From Caminibacter mediatlanticus TB-2 (GTDB lineage Bacteria > Campylobacterota > Campylobacteria > Campylobacterales > Nautiliaceae): 64,000 nt of DNA. Position 1 is the stretch's first letter. Each line of letters starts with the position of its first letter. Where the stretch lies: NCBI RefSeq assembly GCF_005843985.1, contig NZ_CP040463.1, forward strand, positions 479,001 through 543,000, written 5' to 3'. Below the pieces are notes generated by a model. It did not search any database and was not told the origin of the DNA. It was given only the letters and a program-made list of their open reading frames with translations. Below are positions 1 through 9,947 of the stretch, piece after piece. Made by a program: the position numbers and the translations under genes.

Positions 1-1200
1 GCATCTACAGGTAAATTAAATACAACTTATTGTGATATGAATAATATCAAAAATTTAGAATTAAATGCAAATGGTAATACTATAATTGAAAAATTAAAAA
101 ATTATTCTTATAAAGATGGAAATTTAACTTTTAGAGTTAATGATAAAAACTATACAATTACTTTTAATGATGTGGATTATTATATCACTTCAAATCCTTT
201 AAAAGCTGGCATTAAAGATATTGAATATGGTGGTGCAGCAACAGTTGGTGATTATGTTAATTTTAATTTAGATTATCATAACAAAAAAATAGCTTTTAAA
301 TTTAGAGGAAAAGTTTTAAACAATTATCAAAAAAGTGTAGGAATTTATGATTTATATAAAAATATGTTTTTTATTGGAGATGATGCAAGTTCATTTTTCT
401 TTGTAACAAGAGGTATTATGGTATCAAAAATAGTAAATTCAAAAGGTAGTTTTGATACTATTACTATTCCGTCAAATTATAGAAAATTAACAGTTAATGA
501 TATTTCAAAAACATATAATGTTATGGTAAAAGGTTTAAATTTAAACAATGACTATTATAATGCATTTGTTAATATTACTTTAAATCCAGATAAAACGTAT
601 TTAATGTTTGTAAAAACTTTGGATAATAATAATTTAGCTTTAAGTTTTACTGGAAAATGGGAATTAGATAATGAAAATAGAGTGGTAGTTTATAACAATA
701 ATAATGAGCCATTTTTGTATTTAAAAATTAAAAAAGGTTATTATAAAAACATTTTAGTTTTAGATGGTATTAATGGTGGATTTGGTTTAGGAGTGGAAGC
801 AAAAGATATTACAAAAAATGATTTAAAAACATATTACTATTTAAATATTCAACCAATCAATTCTCAAACAACAAAAGTTTGTTTTGGTTATTCTACTGAA
901 AAAATGGTTGATACTAATAAAATAGAAATTAAAGAAACTGACCAAAAATGTATGATTGCAAGAAGTTATACAAGTCAAGGAGTAATTACATTTGAGCAAG
1001 TTCCTGTAAGTTCGCAAAGAGTTTATGTTCAAACTATAAATCCAACATTTAATATAAATGGACAAGATATAAAACTATCAGGAATTGCCGTAGATAATAA
1101 TCAAATTTCAATTATTGATGGAGATAATGGACTTTATATAAATTATTCATTTGACCTAAATAAATCAGGTTCAATTGGTTCAGATAGAGGATTAAATTAA
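1..1200 (+). CDS. Beta-rich putative surface or exported protein, 5' end missing
   Basis: The reading frame is open from the first base of the window, so the protein starts upstream and only its last 399 or so codons are here. The visible part is rich in Asn, Tyr, Lys, Gly and Thr, with alternating hydrophobic/polar stretches typical of beta-sheet extracellular proteins. It has no membrane helix and no cofactor motif. Cysteines are few. I do not recognise a family. A surface adhesin, lipoprotein or S-layer-like role is a guess from composition only. The last codons lie inside an inverted repeat shared with the convergent hisK (8-bp gene overlap). Confidence 0.6.
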   Translation, partial: ASTGKLNTTYCDMNNIKNLELNANGNTIIEKLKNYSYKDGNLTFRVNDKNYTITFNDVDYYITSNPLKAGIKDIEYGGAATVGDYVNFNLDYHNKKIAFKFRGKVLNNYQKSVGIYDLYKNMFFIGDDASSFFFVTRGIMVSKIVNSKGSFDTITIPSNYRKLTVNDISKTYNVMVKGLNLNNDYYNAFVNITLNPDKTYLMFVKTLDNNNLALSFTGKWELDNENRVVVYNNNNEPFLYLKIKKGYYKNILVLDGINGGFGLGVEAKDITKNDLKTYYYLNIQPINSQTTKVCFGYSTEKMVDTNKIEIKETDQKCMIARSYTSQGVITFEQVPVSSQRVYVQTINPTFNINGQDIKLSGIAVDNNQISIIDGDNGLYINYSFDLNKSGSIGSDRGLN

Positions 1201-1217
1201 TTTAATCCTCTCTTTTT
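1186..1217 (+). terminator. Rho-independent terminator inside the overlapping 3' ends of two genes
   Basis: A perfect 11-bp inverted repeat (1186-1196 with 1201-1211) flanks a TTAA loop and is followed by a CTCTTTTT tract on the + strand. It should terminate the plus-strand gene. The stem also encodes the last codons of the + gene and the last codons of hisK on the other strand. The - strand lacks a U-tract after the hairpin, so termination of hisK here is less certain. Confidence 0.7.
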
Positions 1218-1974
1218 GCTTATTTTCATAAAAAATTAACTCACTAACTCCTAAGCTTTTAAGCTTATTAATTGTTTCATCAGATGCAAATCCTACTTGA
1301 TTTGGTGAATGAGCATCACTTGATAAAGTTAAATTAATATTTTCTTCTAAAATCATTTCAAGTAGTTCATCGCTTGGATATAATTCTTTTACAGGCTTTC
1401 TAAGACCAGCTGTGTTTATTTCTATTGTCATATCTGCTTTTTTGATAGCTTTTATAGCATTTTTTGCAAGGTCTTTTATATTTTTTTTTGGTTTATATCC
1501 AAAGACTTTTATTAAATCTAAATGGCCTACTATCTGAAAAAGTTTTGAATTAGCCATCTCTTCAATTAAACTAAAATACTCTTTATAAACATCATCAACA
1601 TCTCTTTTATTCCACTCTTTTAAAAACTCTGGATTATCAAACCCCCAATTATCTAAAAAATGCACACTTCCAATTAAATAATCAACATTAGCTTCTAATA
1701 CTCTTTTATCTAAATATTTTTTTGGAGTAAAATCCACTTCATAACCAACTAAAATTTTTATCTTATCTTCATATTCTTTTTTTAAATTTTTTATTAATTT
1801 TTCGTATTTAGGCATATCTTCAAAACTCATTCTATATTTCTTGTCAAATTCCATTGGAGCGTGGTCTGCAAATCCATAAACAACTATATTTTTTTTTATT
1901 GCGTTGTCGATATATTCTTGGGGGTTACCCTCAGCATGATTACAAAGAGGTGTATGGTTGTGTAAATCGACCAT
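1192..1974 (-). CDS. hisK: Histidinol-phosphatase, PHP family (HisK/HisJ type)
   Basis: Predicted to hydrolyse L-histidinol phosphate to histidinol, the penultimate step of histidine synthesis, in the cytosol. The 260-residue protein opens with the PHP metal motif DLHNHTPLCNHAEG. It continues with FADHAP near residue 37, IGSVHFLD near 102, IVGHLDL near 148 and a terminal LSSDAH near 218. These supply the histidines and aspartates of a trinuclear metal site. Length matches bacterial HisK/HisJ. The ATG at 1974 has AAGG six bases upstream. Other PHP phosphoesterases are possible, but motif order and length fit histidinol-phosphatase best. It is divergent from cheZ. Confidence 0.85.
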   Translation of the reverse strand: MVDLHNHTPLCNHAEGNPQEYIDNAIKKNIVVYGFADHAPMEFDKKYRMSFEDMPKYEKLIKNLKKEYEDKIKILVGYEVDFTPKKYLDKRVLEANVDYLIGSVHFLDNWGFDNPEFLKEWNKRDVDDVYKEYFSLIEEMANSKLFQIVGHLDLIKVFGYKPKKNIKDLAKNAIKAIKKADMTIEINTAGLRKPVKELYPSDELLEMILEENINLTLSSDAHSPNQVGFASDETINKLKSLGVSELIFYENKQKERIKLI

Positions 1975-1994
1975 ATTTTGCCTTTTTAATTGAA

Positions 1995-2006
1995 ATTATA
2001 TATAAT
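1995..2006. promoter_or_regulatory. Palindromic shared -10 element between hisK and cheZ
   Basis: The 12-bp palindrome ATTATATATAAT reads as TATAAT on the + strand (2001-2006, for cheZ) and as TATAAT on the - strand (1995-2000, for hisK). It lies in the 57-bp divergent gap. No good -35 is visible, which is normal for sigma-70 promoters in this group of bacteria. Confidence 0.5.
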
Positions 2007-2031
2007 AAAACAAAAAATAAAAGAGGCTCCG

Positions 2032-2694
2032 ATGACACAAGAAGAGTTAGATGCTTTATTAGAATCTGGGACTGATATTGATAATATAAATGAAGAAGAT
2101 GTTGATATTGAAGATGAAAATGAAGAAATTGATGAGAATTTAAGTGAGGAAAATGAAGATGCTATAATGCCGCCTCCTGCTGATGATGACCATAAAGTTG
2201 TAGCCCAACTTGATGAAGTTACAAAAGAGAGCGAGCTAAAAGCGTCTGAGGTTTTAGAAATAATTTCTAATATGTCAGAAGAGTTTGAATTACTTTTTAA
2301 TTTATTAGATGAAATGGTTGAATTTTTAAATCATCAAAAAGAGATTTTTGAAAAATTACATAATAAATTTCCTGATATAAAAACATTTAAAAATGAGCTT
2401 GATTTAATTGAAGATAAAATAAATAAAATAAATGAGGTTCTACAAAAAAGAGATGAAATTTCTATGAGAGTTATGTCTGTATTTGAAATAATGCAATATC
2501 AAGATATTCATAGGCAAAAAATTGAAAGAGTTATAAATATAATGAGAGCCTTAATTAAATATATGAATAAACTATTTGAAGGTAAAATTTCTGATGAAGA
2601 AAGAGTAGGGAGTGCTCATTATATTCCAGGTGATAATAAAGAAGTAGTTAGTGATGAAGATATTGAAGAAATTTTAAAACAGTTAGGAGTGTAA
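2032..2694 (+). CDS. cheZ: Chemotaxis phosphatase CheZ (epsilonproteobacterial type)
   Basis: Predicted to dephosphorylate CheY-P. The protein has an acidic, low-complexity N-terminus, a long helical hairpin and a C-terminal acidic tail, SDEDIEEILKQLGV. The tail resembles the CheY-binding tail of E. coli CheZ. Within the helix, QDIHRQKIERV carries the D-x-x-x-Q catalytic pair (about D158 and Q162). The N-terminal MTQEELDALL also resembles the FliM/FliN start motif. The frame is open further upstream, but the ATG at 2032 has AGAGG five bases before it and begins at this motif, so I chose it (220 residues). It is first in a long operon, as cheZ is beside the U32 peptidase gene in C. jejuni and H. 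pylori. Confidence 0.82.
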   Translation: MTQEELDALLESGTDIDNINEEDVDIEDENEEIDENLSEENEDAIMPPPADDDHKVVAQLDEVTKESELKASEVLEIISNMSEEFELLFNLLDEMVEFLNHQKEIFEKLHNKFPDIKTFKNELDLIEDKINKINEVLQKRDEISMRVMSVFEIMQYQDIHRQKIERVINIMRALIKYMNKLFEGKISDEERVGSAHYIPGDNKEVVSDEDIEEILKQLGV

Positions 2695-2695
2695 T

Positions 2696-3997
<1,302 letters not shown>

Positions 3998-4006
3998 GGA
4001 GTAAAA

Positions 4007-4504
4007 ATGAGATTTATTAGTGTACTAATGGGAAGTAAGAGTGATTATGAGATTATGAAAGAAGCTGTAAAGGTGCTTGAAAAGTTTCAAATTCCATATG
4101 AATTAATTATTACATCAGCTCATAGAACTCCTGAGAGGACTCATGATTATGTAAAAAATGCAGAAAAAAGAGGAGCTCAGGTATTTATTTGTGGAGCTGG
4201 AATGGCTGCTCATTTAGCAGGTGTTGTAGCATCTCTAACAACAAGACCTGTTATTGGTGTGCCAATGCCAAGTGGTATGATGGATGGTCTTGATGCACTT
4301 TTATCAACTGTTCAAATGCCAGGAGGAATGCCAGTTGCAACTCTTGCTGTTGGTAAAGCTGGGGCTAAAAATGCTGCTTATCTTGCACTTCAAATTTTAG
4401 CTAACTCAGATGATGAGCTTAAAGCAAAGCTTGAAGAAGATAGAATTGCACAAGCTAAAAAAGTTGAACTTGATAGTAAAGAAGTAGAAGTAAGACTTGA
4501 TTGA
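4007..4504 (+). CDS. purE: N5-carboxyaminoimidazole ribonucleotide mutase
   Basis: Class I PurE converts N5-CAIR to CAIR in de novo purine synthesis. The 165-residue length is normal. The active-site segments are present: MGSKSDYEIM near residue 8, SAHRTP near 43, and the loop GAGMAAHLAGVVAS near 62 followed by the TTRPVIGVP segment. The ATG at 4007 follows AAGGAG. It is co-transcribed with trhP (9-bp gap) and overlaps the DUF3972 gene by one base. In C. jejuni the same order occurs; purK is not in this window. Confidence 0.95.
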   Translation: MRFISVLMGSKSDYEIMKEAVKVLEKFQIPYELIITSAHRTPERTHDYVKNAEKRGAQVFICGAGMAAHLAGVVASLTTRPVIGVPMPSGMMDGLDALLSTVQMPGGMPVATLAVGKAGAKNAAYLALQILANSDDELKAKLEEDRIAQAKKVELDSKEVEVRLD

Positions 4505-4986
4505 TGCAAACTTGGCTTACTATAAATGAATTTTCAAAACTTACAGGGAAAAGCAAAAAAGAGATAATTAATTTATGTAAAGAAAAAAAACTCAATTGTA
4601 AAAAACAAGATAACAATATCTTTATAGAAGTAGAATCTATGGCAAAGGCTCTTGTACCTCTGCCAGAACTTGAAGTAATTGAAAAAGAACAATCAATAGC
4701 AGAAAAAACTATTGCAATGCTTTTAACTCTTCACGAAAAAGTTTTAATGAGTAAAGATGAAACAATAAATGCGTTAAAAGAAGAAAATAAGTTTTTAAAA
4801 GAATCTATTTATTCAATTCAAGAAGATTACGAACAGCAAAAAAAGACAATTGATAGACTTCAAAAACAGCTTGAAATTTGTCAAGAAGAACTTGAATTTT
4901 GTAAAAGAAAATATAAACTTATGTGGGGAAAAGTTTTAAGTAAAGCAGATGAAAAGGAGGATGAATGTCTCAACAAAAAAGAGTAG
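4504..4986 (+). CDS. DUF3972 family protein
   Basis: This is a 160-residue cytosolic protein. The N-terminal 45 residues (TINEFSKLTGKSKKEI...) look like a MerR-type winged helix. The rest, from about residue 65 on, is a long coiled coil rich in Glu, Lys and Gln. I recognise it as the epsilonproteobacterial DUF3972 family, which sits after purE in Campylobacter; its function is unknown. A TTG at 4501 is also possible, but the ATG at 4504 overlaps the purE stop in the usual coupled way. Its last codons overlap the start of the glutaredoxin-like gene by 22 bp, and they contain that gene's AGGAGG. Confidence 0.75.
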   Translation: MQTWLTINEFSKLTGKSKKEIINLCKEKKLNCKKQDNNIFIEVESMAKALVPLPELEVIEKEQSIAEKTIAMLLTLHEKVLMSKDETINALKEENKFLKESIYSIQEDYEQQKKTIDRLQKQLEICQEELEFCKRKYKLMWGKVLSKADEKEDECLNKKE

Positions 4987-5207
4987 TACTTTTTACAGCA
5001 CCTGGATGTATTTGGTGTACAAGAGCTGAGCAATTTTTTAAAAAAAATAAAATCAAATATAGAAAAATTGATATAAGCAAAGACCTTAAAGCTGCAAAAG
5101 ATTGTGAAAGGCACGGATGTAGGGGAGTGCCTGTAATTTTAGTAGGTAGCAGATGGATATGTGGATTTAATGAATCAGCTATAAAAAAAGAACTTGGTAT
5201 AAAATGA
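4965..5207 (+). CDS. Glutaredoxin-like thiol-disulfide protein
   Basis: An 80-residue thioredoxin-fold protein with a CIWC redox motif at about residues 15-18 and a cis-proline segment GVPVI near 57, ending at full glutaredoxin length. It has a second cysteine pair in CERHGC, which is uncommon for classical glutaredoxins. It should reduce small disulfides or bind a metal in the cytosol. The ATG at 4965 has a strong AGGAGG five bases upstream, inside the preceding gene, and the gene is coupled to the DUF89 gene by an ATGA overlap. It is an insertion relative to the C. jejuni purE-DUF3972-glyQ order. Confidence 0.82.
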   Translation: MSQQKRVVLFTAPGCIWCTRAEQFFKKNKIKYRKIDISKDLKAAKDCERHGCRGVPVILVGSRWICGFNESAIKKELGIK

Positions 5208-6067
5208 ATATAAGTAAAGAGTGTTATTTATGCATTTATAAACAAATCTTTAATATTACAAAAAAATTTAATTTAGATGATAAAAAAGCAAGTAAGGTTT
5301 TAAGAGAAGGGGCTAAAATACTTAGTAAATATGATATTGATGTAGTCCCTCCTTTGATTGCTGCTGAGGAATATAGAAAAATTGAAAAGATTTTAGGTAT
5401 TGATGATTTGTTTTATAAAGAAAAAAAACTCTCAATAAAAGAAGCATTAAAATTTAAACCTTATTTAAAAGAAAAGTTAAAAATAAGCAAAGATAAATTA
5501 TTTGATGCGTGCAAGGTTGCTGTGGGTGGAAATGTTATTGATTTTGGAGTCCACCATGAGTTTAATTTAGAAGAAGAAATAAAAAAGATATTTGATATTG
5601 AATTTAAAAAGAATGATTATAATGAATTTAAGCAAAAATTAGTAAAAGCAAATACTCTTTGTTATTTAGCTGATAATGCGGGTGAGAATATTTTTGATGA
5701 AATTTTAATTGAAGTTATAAAAGAATTTAATAAAAATATAAAAATTTATTATGTAGTTAGAGGAAAGCCAATAATTAATGATGTTACTATTAAAGATTTA
5801 GAAGGCTTAGAAATTTGGAATTTAGCAGAAGTTATTGATAGTGGAGTTGATTCTCCTGGATTTTTATTAAATAAAGCAAATAAAACCTCAAAAGAAATTT
5901 TTTACAATTCAGATATAGTAATTAGTAAGGGAATGGGAAATTTTGAATGTTTATATGAAGAAGCAAATAGAGAAGTTTTTTATTTTTATAAAGTAAAATG
6001 TGAAGTTGTAGCAAGAAAATCAAATGCTGAGGTTGGGGATTATATGTTATTTAAAGGAGATAGATAA
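5204..6067 (+). CDS. DUF89 / ARMT1-like damage-control phosphatase
   Basis: A 287-residue DUF89 protein, probably a metal-dependent phosphatase acting on damaged phosphometabolites (family knowledge, not shown here). The motifs are CYLCIYKQ (CxxC near residue 7, typical of prokaryotic members), GNVIDFG near 108, [12 protein letters not shown] near 156, [12 protein letters not shown] near 182 and SKGMGNFE near 243. The Asp/Asn residues of LADNAGEN and the GMGNFE loop are the expected metal and phosphate ligands. It overlaps the previous gene as ATGA and shares one base with glyQ. The exact substrate cannot be told from sequence. Confidence 0.8.
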   Translation: MNISKECYLCIYKQIFNITKKFNLDDKKASKVLREGAKILSKYDIDVVPPLIAAEEYRKIEKILGIDDLFYKEKKLSIKEALKFKPYLKEKLKISKDKLFDACKVAVGGNVIDFGVHHEFNLEEEIKKIFDIEFKKNDYNEFKQKLVKANTLCYLADNAGENIFDEILIEVIKEFNKNIKIYYVVRGKPIINDVTIKDLEGLEIWNLAEVIDSGVDSPGFLLNKANKTSKEIFYNSDIVISKGMGNFECLYEEANREVFYFYKVKCEVVARKSNAEVGDYMLFKGDR

Positions 6068-6921
6068 TGTATTTTAGCGACTTACTTTTAAAACTACAAG
6101 AATTTTGGAAAAATAAAGGTTGTAATATTGTAATGCCTTATGATTTTCCAAGTGGGGCTGGGACATTTCATCCAGCAACTCTTCTTAGAAGTCTTGAAGA
6201 TAGAGAATGGAATGTGGCATATGTAGCACCAAGTAGAAGACCAACAGATGGAAGATATGGAGAAAATCCAAATAGGCTTGGGAGTTATTATCAATTTCAA
6301 GTTATAATGAAGCCAAGTCCAGATAATATTCAAGAGATGTATTTAGAAAGTCTTGAATATTTAGGGCTTAATTTAAAAAATCACGATGTAAGATTTGTTG
6401 AGGACAACTGGGAGTCTCCAACTCTTGGGGCTTGGGGGCTTGGATGGGAAGTTTGGCTTGATGGGATGGAAGTTACTCAATTTACATATTTTCAGCAAGT
6501 AGGAGGAATAAAAACATTTCCAGTACCTGTTGAGATCACATATGGGACTGAGAGACTTGCAATGTATCTTCAAGGTGTTGATAATGTATATGATATAAAA
6601 TGGAATGAAAATACTACTTATGGGGATATGCATAAACAAAGTGAATATGAATTTTCAAAATATAACTTTGAAATAGCAAATGTTGAGATGCTTTTTAGAT
6701 GGTTTGATGATGCGAGTAATGAAGCAAAAAGATGTATTGAGGCAAAACTTCCTCTTCCTGCGTATGATTACACAATATTTGCAAGTCATATTTTTAATGT
6801 CCTTGATGCAAGAAAAGCAATTTCTCAAACAGAGCGTCAAAACTATATTTTAAAAATTAGAAGCCTTGCAACAGAGGTTGCTAAACTTTATAAGGATATT
6901 AGCGATGAATCAAATAAATAA
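6067..6921 (+). CDS. glyQ: Glycyl-tRNA synthetase alpha subunit
   Basis: Catalytic alpha subunit of the bacterial alpha2beta2 glycyl-tRNA synthetase, charging tRNA-Gly. The 284-residue sequence is typical, with the conserved opening [21 protein letters not shown] (interrupted here), the [10 protein letters not shown] loop, [19 protein letters not shown] and [27 protein letters not shown] near 155 forms the class II core. The ATG at 6067 follows GGAGATAG. The beta subunit gene glyS is not in this window, as is usual in epsilonproteobacteria. Confidence 0.96.
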   Translation: MYFSDLLLKLQEFWKNKGCNIVMPYDFPSGAGTFHPATLLRSLEDREWNVAYVAPSRRPTDGRYGENPNRLGSYYQFQVIMKPSPDNIQEMYLESLEYLGLNLKNHDVRFVEDNWESPTLGAWGLGWEVWLDGMEVTQFTYFQQVGGIKTFPVPVEITYGTERLAMYLQGVDNVYDIKWNENTTYGDMHKQSEYEFSKYNFEIANVEMLFRWFDDASNEAKRCIEAKLPLPAYDYTIFASHIFNVLDARKAISQTERQNYILKIRSLATEVAKLYKDISDESNK

Positions 6922-7327
6922 TATGCAAAAATTTTATAATAGATGTGATTATATAATTGAAAATTTAAAAGAGTATTTAGCTGAGGTTAGATCTAAAATA
7001 AAAGAAGTTGAAGTTGATGATATTGATTTAGAGAATGTAGTTTTGATTGATGTTAGAGAAGAAGATGAGTTTGCAAGTGGTGTTATTCCTGCAAATACTA
7101 TTTTTACAATTCCAAGAGGAAAATTAGAGTTTTCACTTCAAACTATTTTGCCATATATTGATAAAGAAATTGTTTGTTATTGTCTAAAAGGTGCAAGAGG
7201 GGCGTTAGCTACTAAAACTCTTAATGATTTAGGCATTAATGCAAAAAATTTAAAAGGTGGAATTGAAGCTTGGGTTAAAGCTAAAAAGCCAATAAAAAAT
7301 TATTTAGGAGTTTTCGTTGAAAGTTAG
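6905..7327 (+). CDS. Rhodanese-domain protein
   Basis: A 140-residue single-domain rhodanese, probably a cytosolic sulfur carrier. The domain begins near residue 40 with [18 protein letters not shown]. The catalytic loop is CYCLKGARG (active cysteine probably the second, near residue 97). It ends with [15 protein letters not shown], the usual rhodanese finish. The frame extends upstream to 6866, but the ATG at 6905 has AAGGA eight bases ahead and removes most of the overlap with glyQ. It is not in the C. jejuni version of this block. It overlaps nif3 by 11 bp. Confidence 0.83.
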   Translation: MNQINNMQKFYNRCDYIIENLKEYLAEVRSKIKEVEVDDIDLENVVLIDVREEDEFASGVIPANTIFTIPRGKLEFSLQTILPYIDKEIVCYCLKGARGALATKTLNDLGINAKNLKGGIEAWVKAKKPIKNYLGVFVES

Positions 7328-8033
7328 GAGTATTTATGATTTTTTAGATGAAATTTCTCCTTTTTCTTTACAAGAAGAGTGGGATAATAGTGGTCTTAAT
7401 GTTGGAGATTTTGAGAGTGAGGTTAAAAAAATTTATATTTCGTTAGATATTGATGAGAGTGTAATTGAAGAAGTTGAAGAAAATTCTTTATTAATTACTC
7501 ATCATCCTTTAATTTTTAAGCCAATAAAAAAAGTAATTCCAAATAGATTTTCTACTAAATTTTTAATTTCGCTTATTCAAAAAAATATTTCTTTAATTGC
7601 AATGCATACTAATTTTGATAAAACTCACTTAAATAGCTATTTTGCAAAAGAAGTCTTAGGATTTGATGGAGAGAGTGAAGATTTTGTCTTTTACAGTGAT
7701 ATTTTTATGGAGTTTGAGGAGTTAGTAAAATTAGTAAAAGAGAAGATGAATTTAAATACTCTAAGAGTTGTAAAATTAAATGATTTTATAAAAAGAGTTG
7801 CTATAACAACTGGGGCTGGGATGGGTTTGCTTGATAGTATAAAAGCAGATTGCTTTTTAACAGGAGATATAAAATATCATGAAGCTATGGATGCAAAAGC
7901 AAGAGGAATTTCACTTATTGATATAGGACATTTTGAGAGTGAGAGATATTTTGTTGATGTAATGTATGAAGCTTTAAAATTAGATATAGAAATTAAAAAG
8001 ATAAACTCTAAAAATCCATTTGAGTTAATTTGA
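7317..8033 (+). CDS. Nif3-like dinuclear metal centre protein (DUF34/YbgI family)
   Basis: Cytosolic NIF3/DUF34 family protein of 238 residues; members form toroidal hexamers with two metal ions. Visible metal ligands are LLITHHPLIFKP near residue 60, MHTNFDK near 97 and ISLIDIGHFESER near 200. The opening DEISPFSLQEEWDNSGLNVGD is the family signature. The start is TTG at 7317, backed by AGGAG six bases upstream; no ATG fits. In H. pylori and C. jejuni the gene lies between glyQ and flgZ, as here. The biochemical role is unsettled. Confidence 0.88.
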   Translation: MKVRSIYDFLDEISPFSLQEEWDNSGLNVGDFESEVKKIYISLDIDESVIEEVEENSLLITHHPLIFKPIKKVIPNRFSTKFLISLIQKNISLIAMHTNFDKTHLNSYFAKEVLGFDGESEDFVFYSDIFMEFEELVKLVKEKMNLNTLRVVKLNDFIKRVAITTGAGMGLLDSIKADCFLTGDIKYHEAMDAKARGISLIDIGHFESERYFVDVMYEALKLDIEIKKINSKNPFELI

Positions 8034-8039
8034 TATAAT
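8034..8039 (+). promoter_or_regulatory. -10 element upstream of flgZ
   Basis: TGATATAATT directly after the nif3 stop contains a perfect TATAAT, 20 bp before the flgZ start codon. It would give flgZ its own sigma-70 transcript inside the larger run. Confidence 0.45.
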
Positions 8040-8059
8040 TCCAATAAAAAAGGCCTGAA

Positions 8060-8782
8060 ATGAATCAATTTTTAAAAGAGCTAATTGAACTTAATAGAAT
8101 AGAGAGAAAATTAAAAGAATTAGAGCCTGTTGAAGCAAACATAAAAGCACCTCTTATAAAACTTGAAAATAAAAAAAGAAATTTAGAAGATAGACTTGAA
8201 AAACTTGAAGAAGAGATTAAGGCAATTAAAGTTAAGAAAAATAAAAATGAGTTATTAATTGCAGAGCTTAAAGATAAATTAAAAGATATTGAAGAAAAAC
8301 AAGCAAAAGTAAAAAGCGAAAAAGAGTTTAAAGCCCTTCAAATTGAAGAAGAATTAGCAAAAGAGCAAATTGAATCAGCAAATGAAGAAATTGCAAGATT
8401 TGAAAAAATAATTGAACAAAAAGAAGAAGAAAAAGAAGAGATAAAAAAAGAACTTGAAAAAATTGAAGCTGATATCACTTTAACACAAGTAGAAGTAGAA
8501 AAAAAACTTGAAGTAGTTGAAAACCAAAAAAGAGAGCTTTTTAAAAATAAAGAAGAGTTAATTCAAAAAATGAATCCTCAAATTTATAGATTTTATGAGA
8601 AAATAAAAAGATGGGCTGGAATTACTGCGGTAGTTCCTGTTAAAAAACAAGCGTGTAGTGGTTGTAATATGAAAATTAATGATAAAGTATTTAGTGAAGT
8701 ATTAAAAGGTGAAGAAATTGTAACTTGTCCTCATTGTGGAAGAGTTTTATTTGTTGAAGAAGAGGAAGTAAGTGAAAAATAA
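8060..8782 (+). CDS. flgZ: FlgZ (HP0958-type) coiled-coil zinc-ribbon protein
   Basis: A 240-residue protein. Residues 1-180 form a long charged coiled-coil hairpin. A C4 zinc ribbon follows, CSGCNMKIN near residue 197 and CPHCGR near 222. This matches H. pylori HP0958/FlgZ, which stabilises sigma-54 (RpoN) and binds flaA mRNA, and so controls flagellar gene expression. The same protein lies between nif3 and waaA in H. pylori and C. jejuni. The ATG at 8060 follows AAAAAGG. It has a plausible own promoter. It fits with the sigma-54 boxes found in the hook operon in this window. Confidence 0.85.
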   Translation: MNQFLKELIELNRIERKLKELEPVEANIKAPLIKLENKKRNLEDRLEKLEEEIKAIKVKKNKNELLIAELKDKLKDIEEKQAKVKSEKEFKALQIEEELAKEQIESANEEIARFEKIIEQKEEEKEEIKKELEKIEADITLTQVEVEKKLEVVENQKRELFKNKEELIQKMNPQIYRFYEKIKRWAGITAVVPVKKQACSGCNMKINDKVFSEVLKGEEIVTCPHCGRVLFVEEEEVSEK

Positions 8783-8809
8783 AAAGTTAAAAGTGTAAAG
8801 TGAAAATAT
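8782..8809. repeat. Imperfect heptamer tandem repeat at the flgZ-waaA junction
   Basis: Units AAAAGTT, AAAAGTG, TAAAGTG and AAAATAT run from 8782 to 8809. The third unit contains the GTG that I take as the waaA start. The unit size equals that of the TGGAAAA repeats in trhP and waaA, but the unit sequence differs. Confidence 0.55.
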
Positions 8810-9945
8810 TTTTTTTTATTTTTTATTATATTTTTTCTTTTTTTATTTATTTGTTTTCTCTTCCTTTTTTAATTTTTCTTAGTTTCAAATCAAAATATAA
8901 AAAATCTATTCCTGCAAGATTTTTTCTTTATAAAAATCCTCCTTTTAAAAATAAGACTTATTGGTTTCATAGTTGTTCGTATGGAGAAACTAAGGCATTA
9001 AGGTCAATAGTTGAGAAGTTTGAGAGTGTAAATATTTCAGTAATTACAAATACAGGTTATGAAGCTGCTAAAAGTTATAAAAATAGCGATGTTAGATTTT
9101 TACCGTTTGAAATATTTTTGCCTTTTTGGATTAGGTCTTGTGAGAGTTTGGTTGTTATGGAAGCAGAACTTTGGTATATGCTTTTTTTTATTGCAAAAAA
9201 GAGATGTAAAAAAACTATTTTATTAAATGCAAGGATTAGTGATAGAAGTTATCCTAAATATTTAAAATTTAGATGGTTTTATGAAAGAATTTTTGAAAAT
9301 ATTGATATTGTATTAGCTCAAAGTGAGAAAGATAAAAAAAGACTTCAAGAGCTTGGTGCTAAAAATATTGAAGTTATAGGTAATATAAAGACTTATTTTA
9401 AACCTGAAATAAAAAGAAAATACATTAAAAAAAAGCCTTTAATTATTTTAGCTTCTACTCATAAAAATGAAGAAGAGATGATTTTAAAAGAACTTGATTT
9501 AAAAAAATATCAAGTAGTTGTAGTCCCAAGACATCCTGAGAGATTTGATGAGGTATATAAGATTATGAAAAAATTTGGGAAAACGGAGAGGATTAATGGA
9601 AAATTGAAAATGGAAAATGGAAAATTTGTGTTGAATAATGATTTAATACTTTGTGATAAAATGGGAGAGCTTGTTAATTTATACACGATTGCTGATTTAG
9701 TGATACTTGGAGGTAGCTTTGTAGATAATGTTGGAGGTCATAATCCAATTGAGGCAGCTTATTTTAATGTCCCAATTATTAGTGGGAAATATTACTTTAA
9801 CCAAACAGCCCTTTATAATGAAGTTGAAAATATTATGATAATTGATGATATTAAAAAATTAAATGAAGCAATTATGTCATCTAAAAGGAGTAAAATAAAA
9901 AATAGGGTTGATTTAGATAGAATTGTTAAATTAATTAAGGAATGA
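8800..9945 (+). CDS. waaA: 3-deoxy-D-manno-octulosonic acid transferase
   Basis: WaaA/KdtA adds Kdo to lipid A precursors at the inner membrane. The 381-residue protein begins with a hydrophobic anchor (residues 2-28). It then has the Kdo-transferase pattern: FHSCSYGETKAL near 55, MEAELWYM near 111, LNARISDRSYPKY near 131, STHKNEEE near 219, VPRHPER near 241 and GGSFVDNVGGHNPIEAA near 302. The start is GTG at 8800, with no clear ribosome site, embedded in a heptamer repeat. A TTG about 16 codons later is the alternative. Four heptamers (9597-9624) insert an NGKLKMENGKF segment near residue 268, before the catalytic GGSF region. Confidence 0.9.
   Translation: MKIFFFIFYYIFSFFIYLFSLPFLIFLSFKSKYKKSIPARFFLYKNPPFKNKTYWFHSCSYGETKALRSIVEKFESVNISVITNTGYEAAKSYKNSDVRFLPFEIFLPFWIRSCESLVVMEAELWYMLFFIAKKRCKKTILLNARISDRSYPKYLKFRWFYERIFENIDIVLAQSEKDKKRLQELGAKNIEVIGNIKTYFKPEIKRKYIKKKPLIILASTHKNEEEMILKELDLKKYQVVVVPRHPERFDEVYKIMKKFGKTERINGKLKMENGKFVLNNDLILCDKMGELVNLYTIADLVILGGSFVDNVGGHNPIEAAYFNVPIISGKYYFNQTALYNEVENIMIIDDIKKLNEAIMSSKRSKIKNRVDLDRIVKLIKE
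9597..9624. repeat. Four tandem TGGAAAA-type heptamers inside waaA
   Basis: Units at 9597, 9611 and 9618 are TGGAAAA; the unit at 9604 is TTGAAAA. Total length is 28 bp, equal to the array in trhP at 3530-3557. The array is in frame and codes for GKLKMENGK-type peptide. Confidence 0.88.
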
Positions 9946-9947
9946 AA

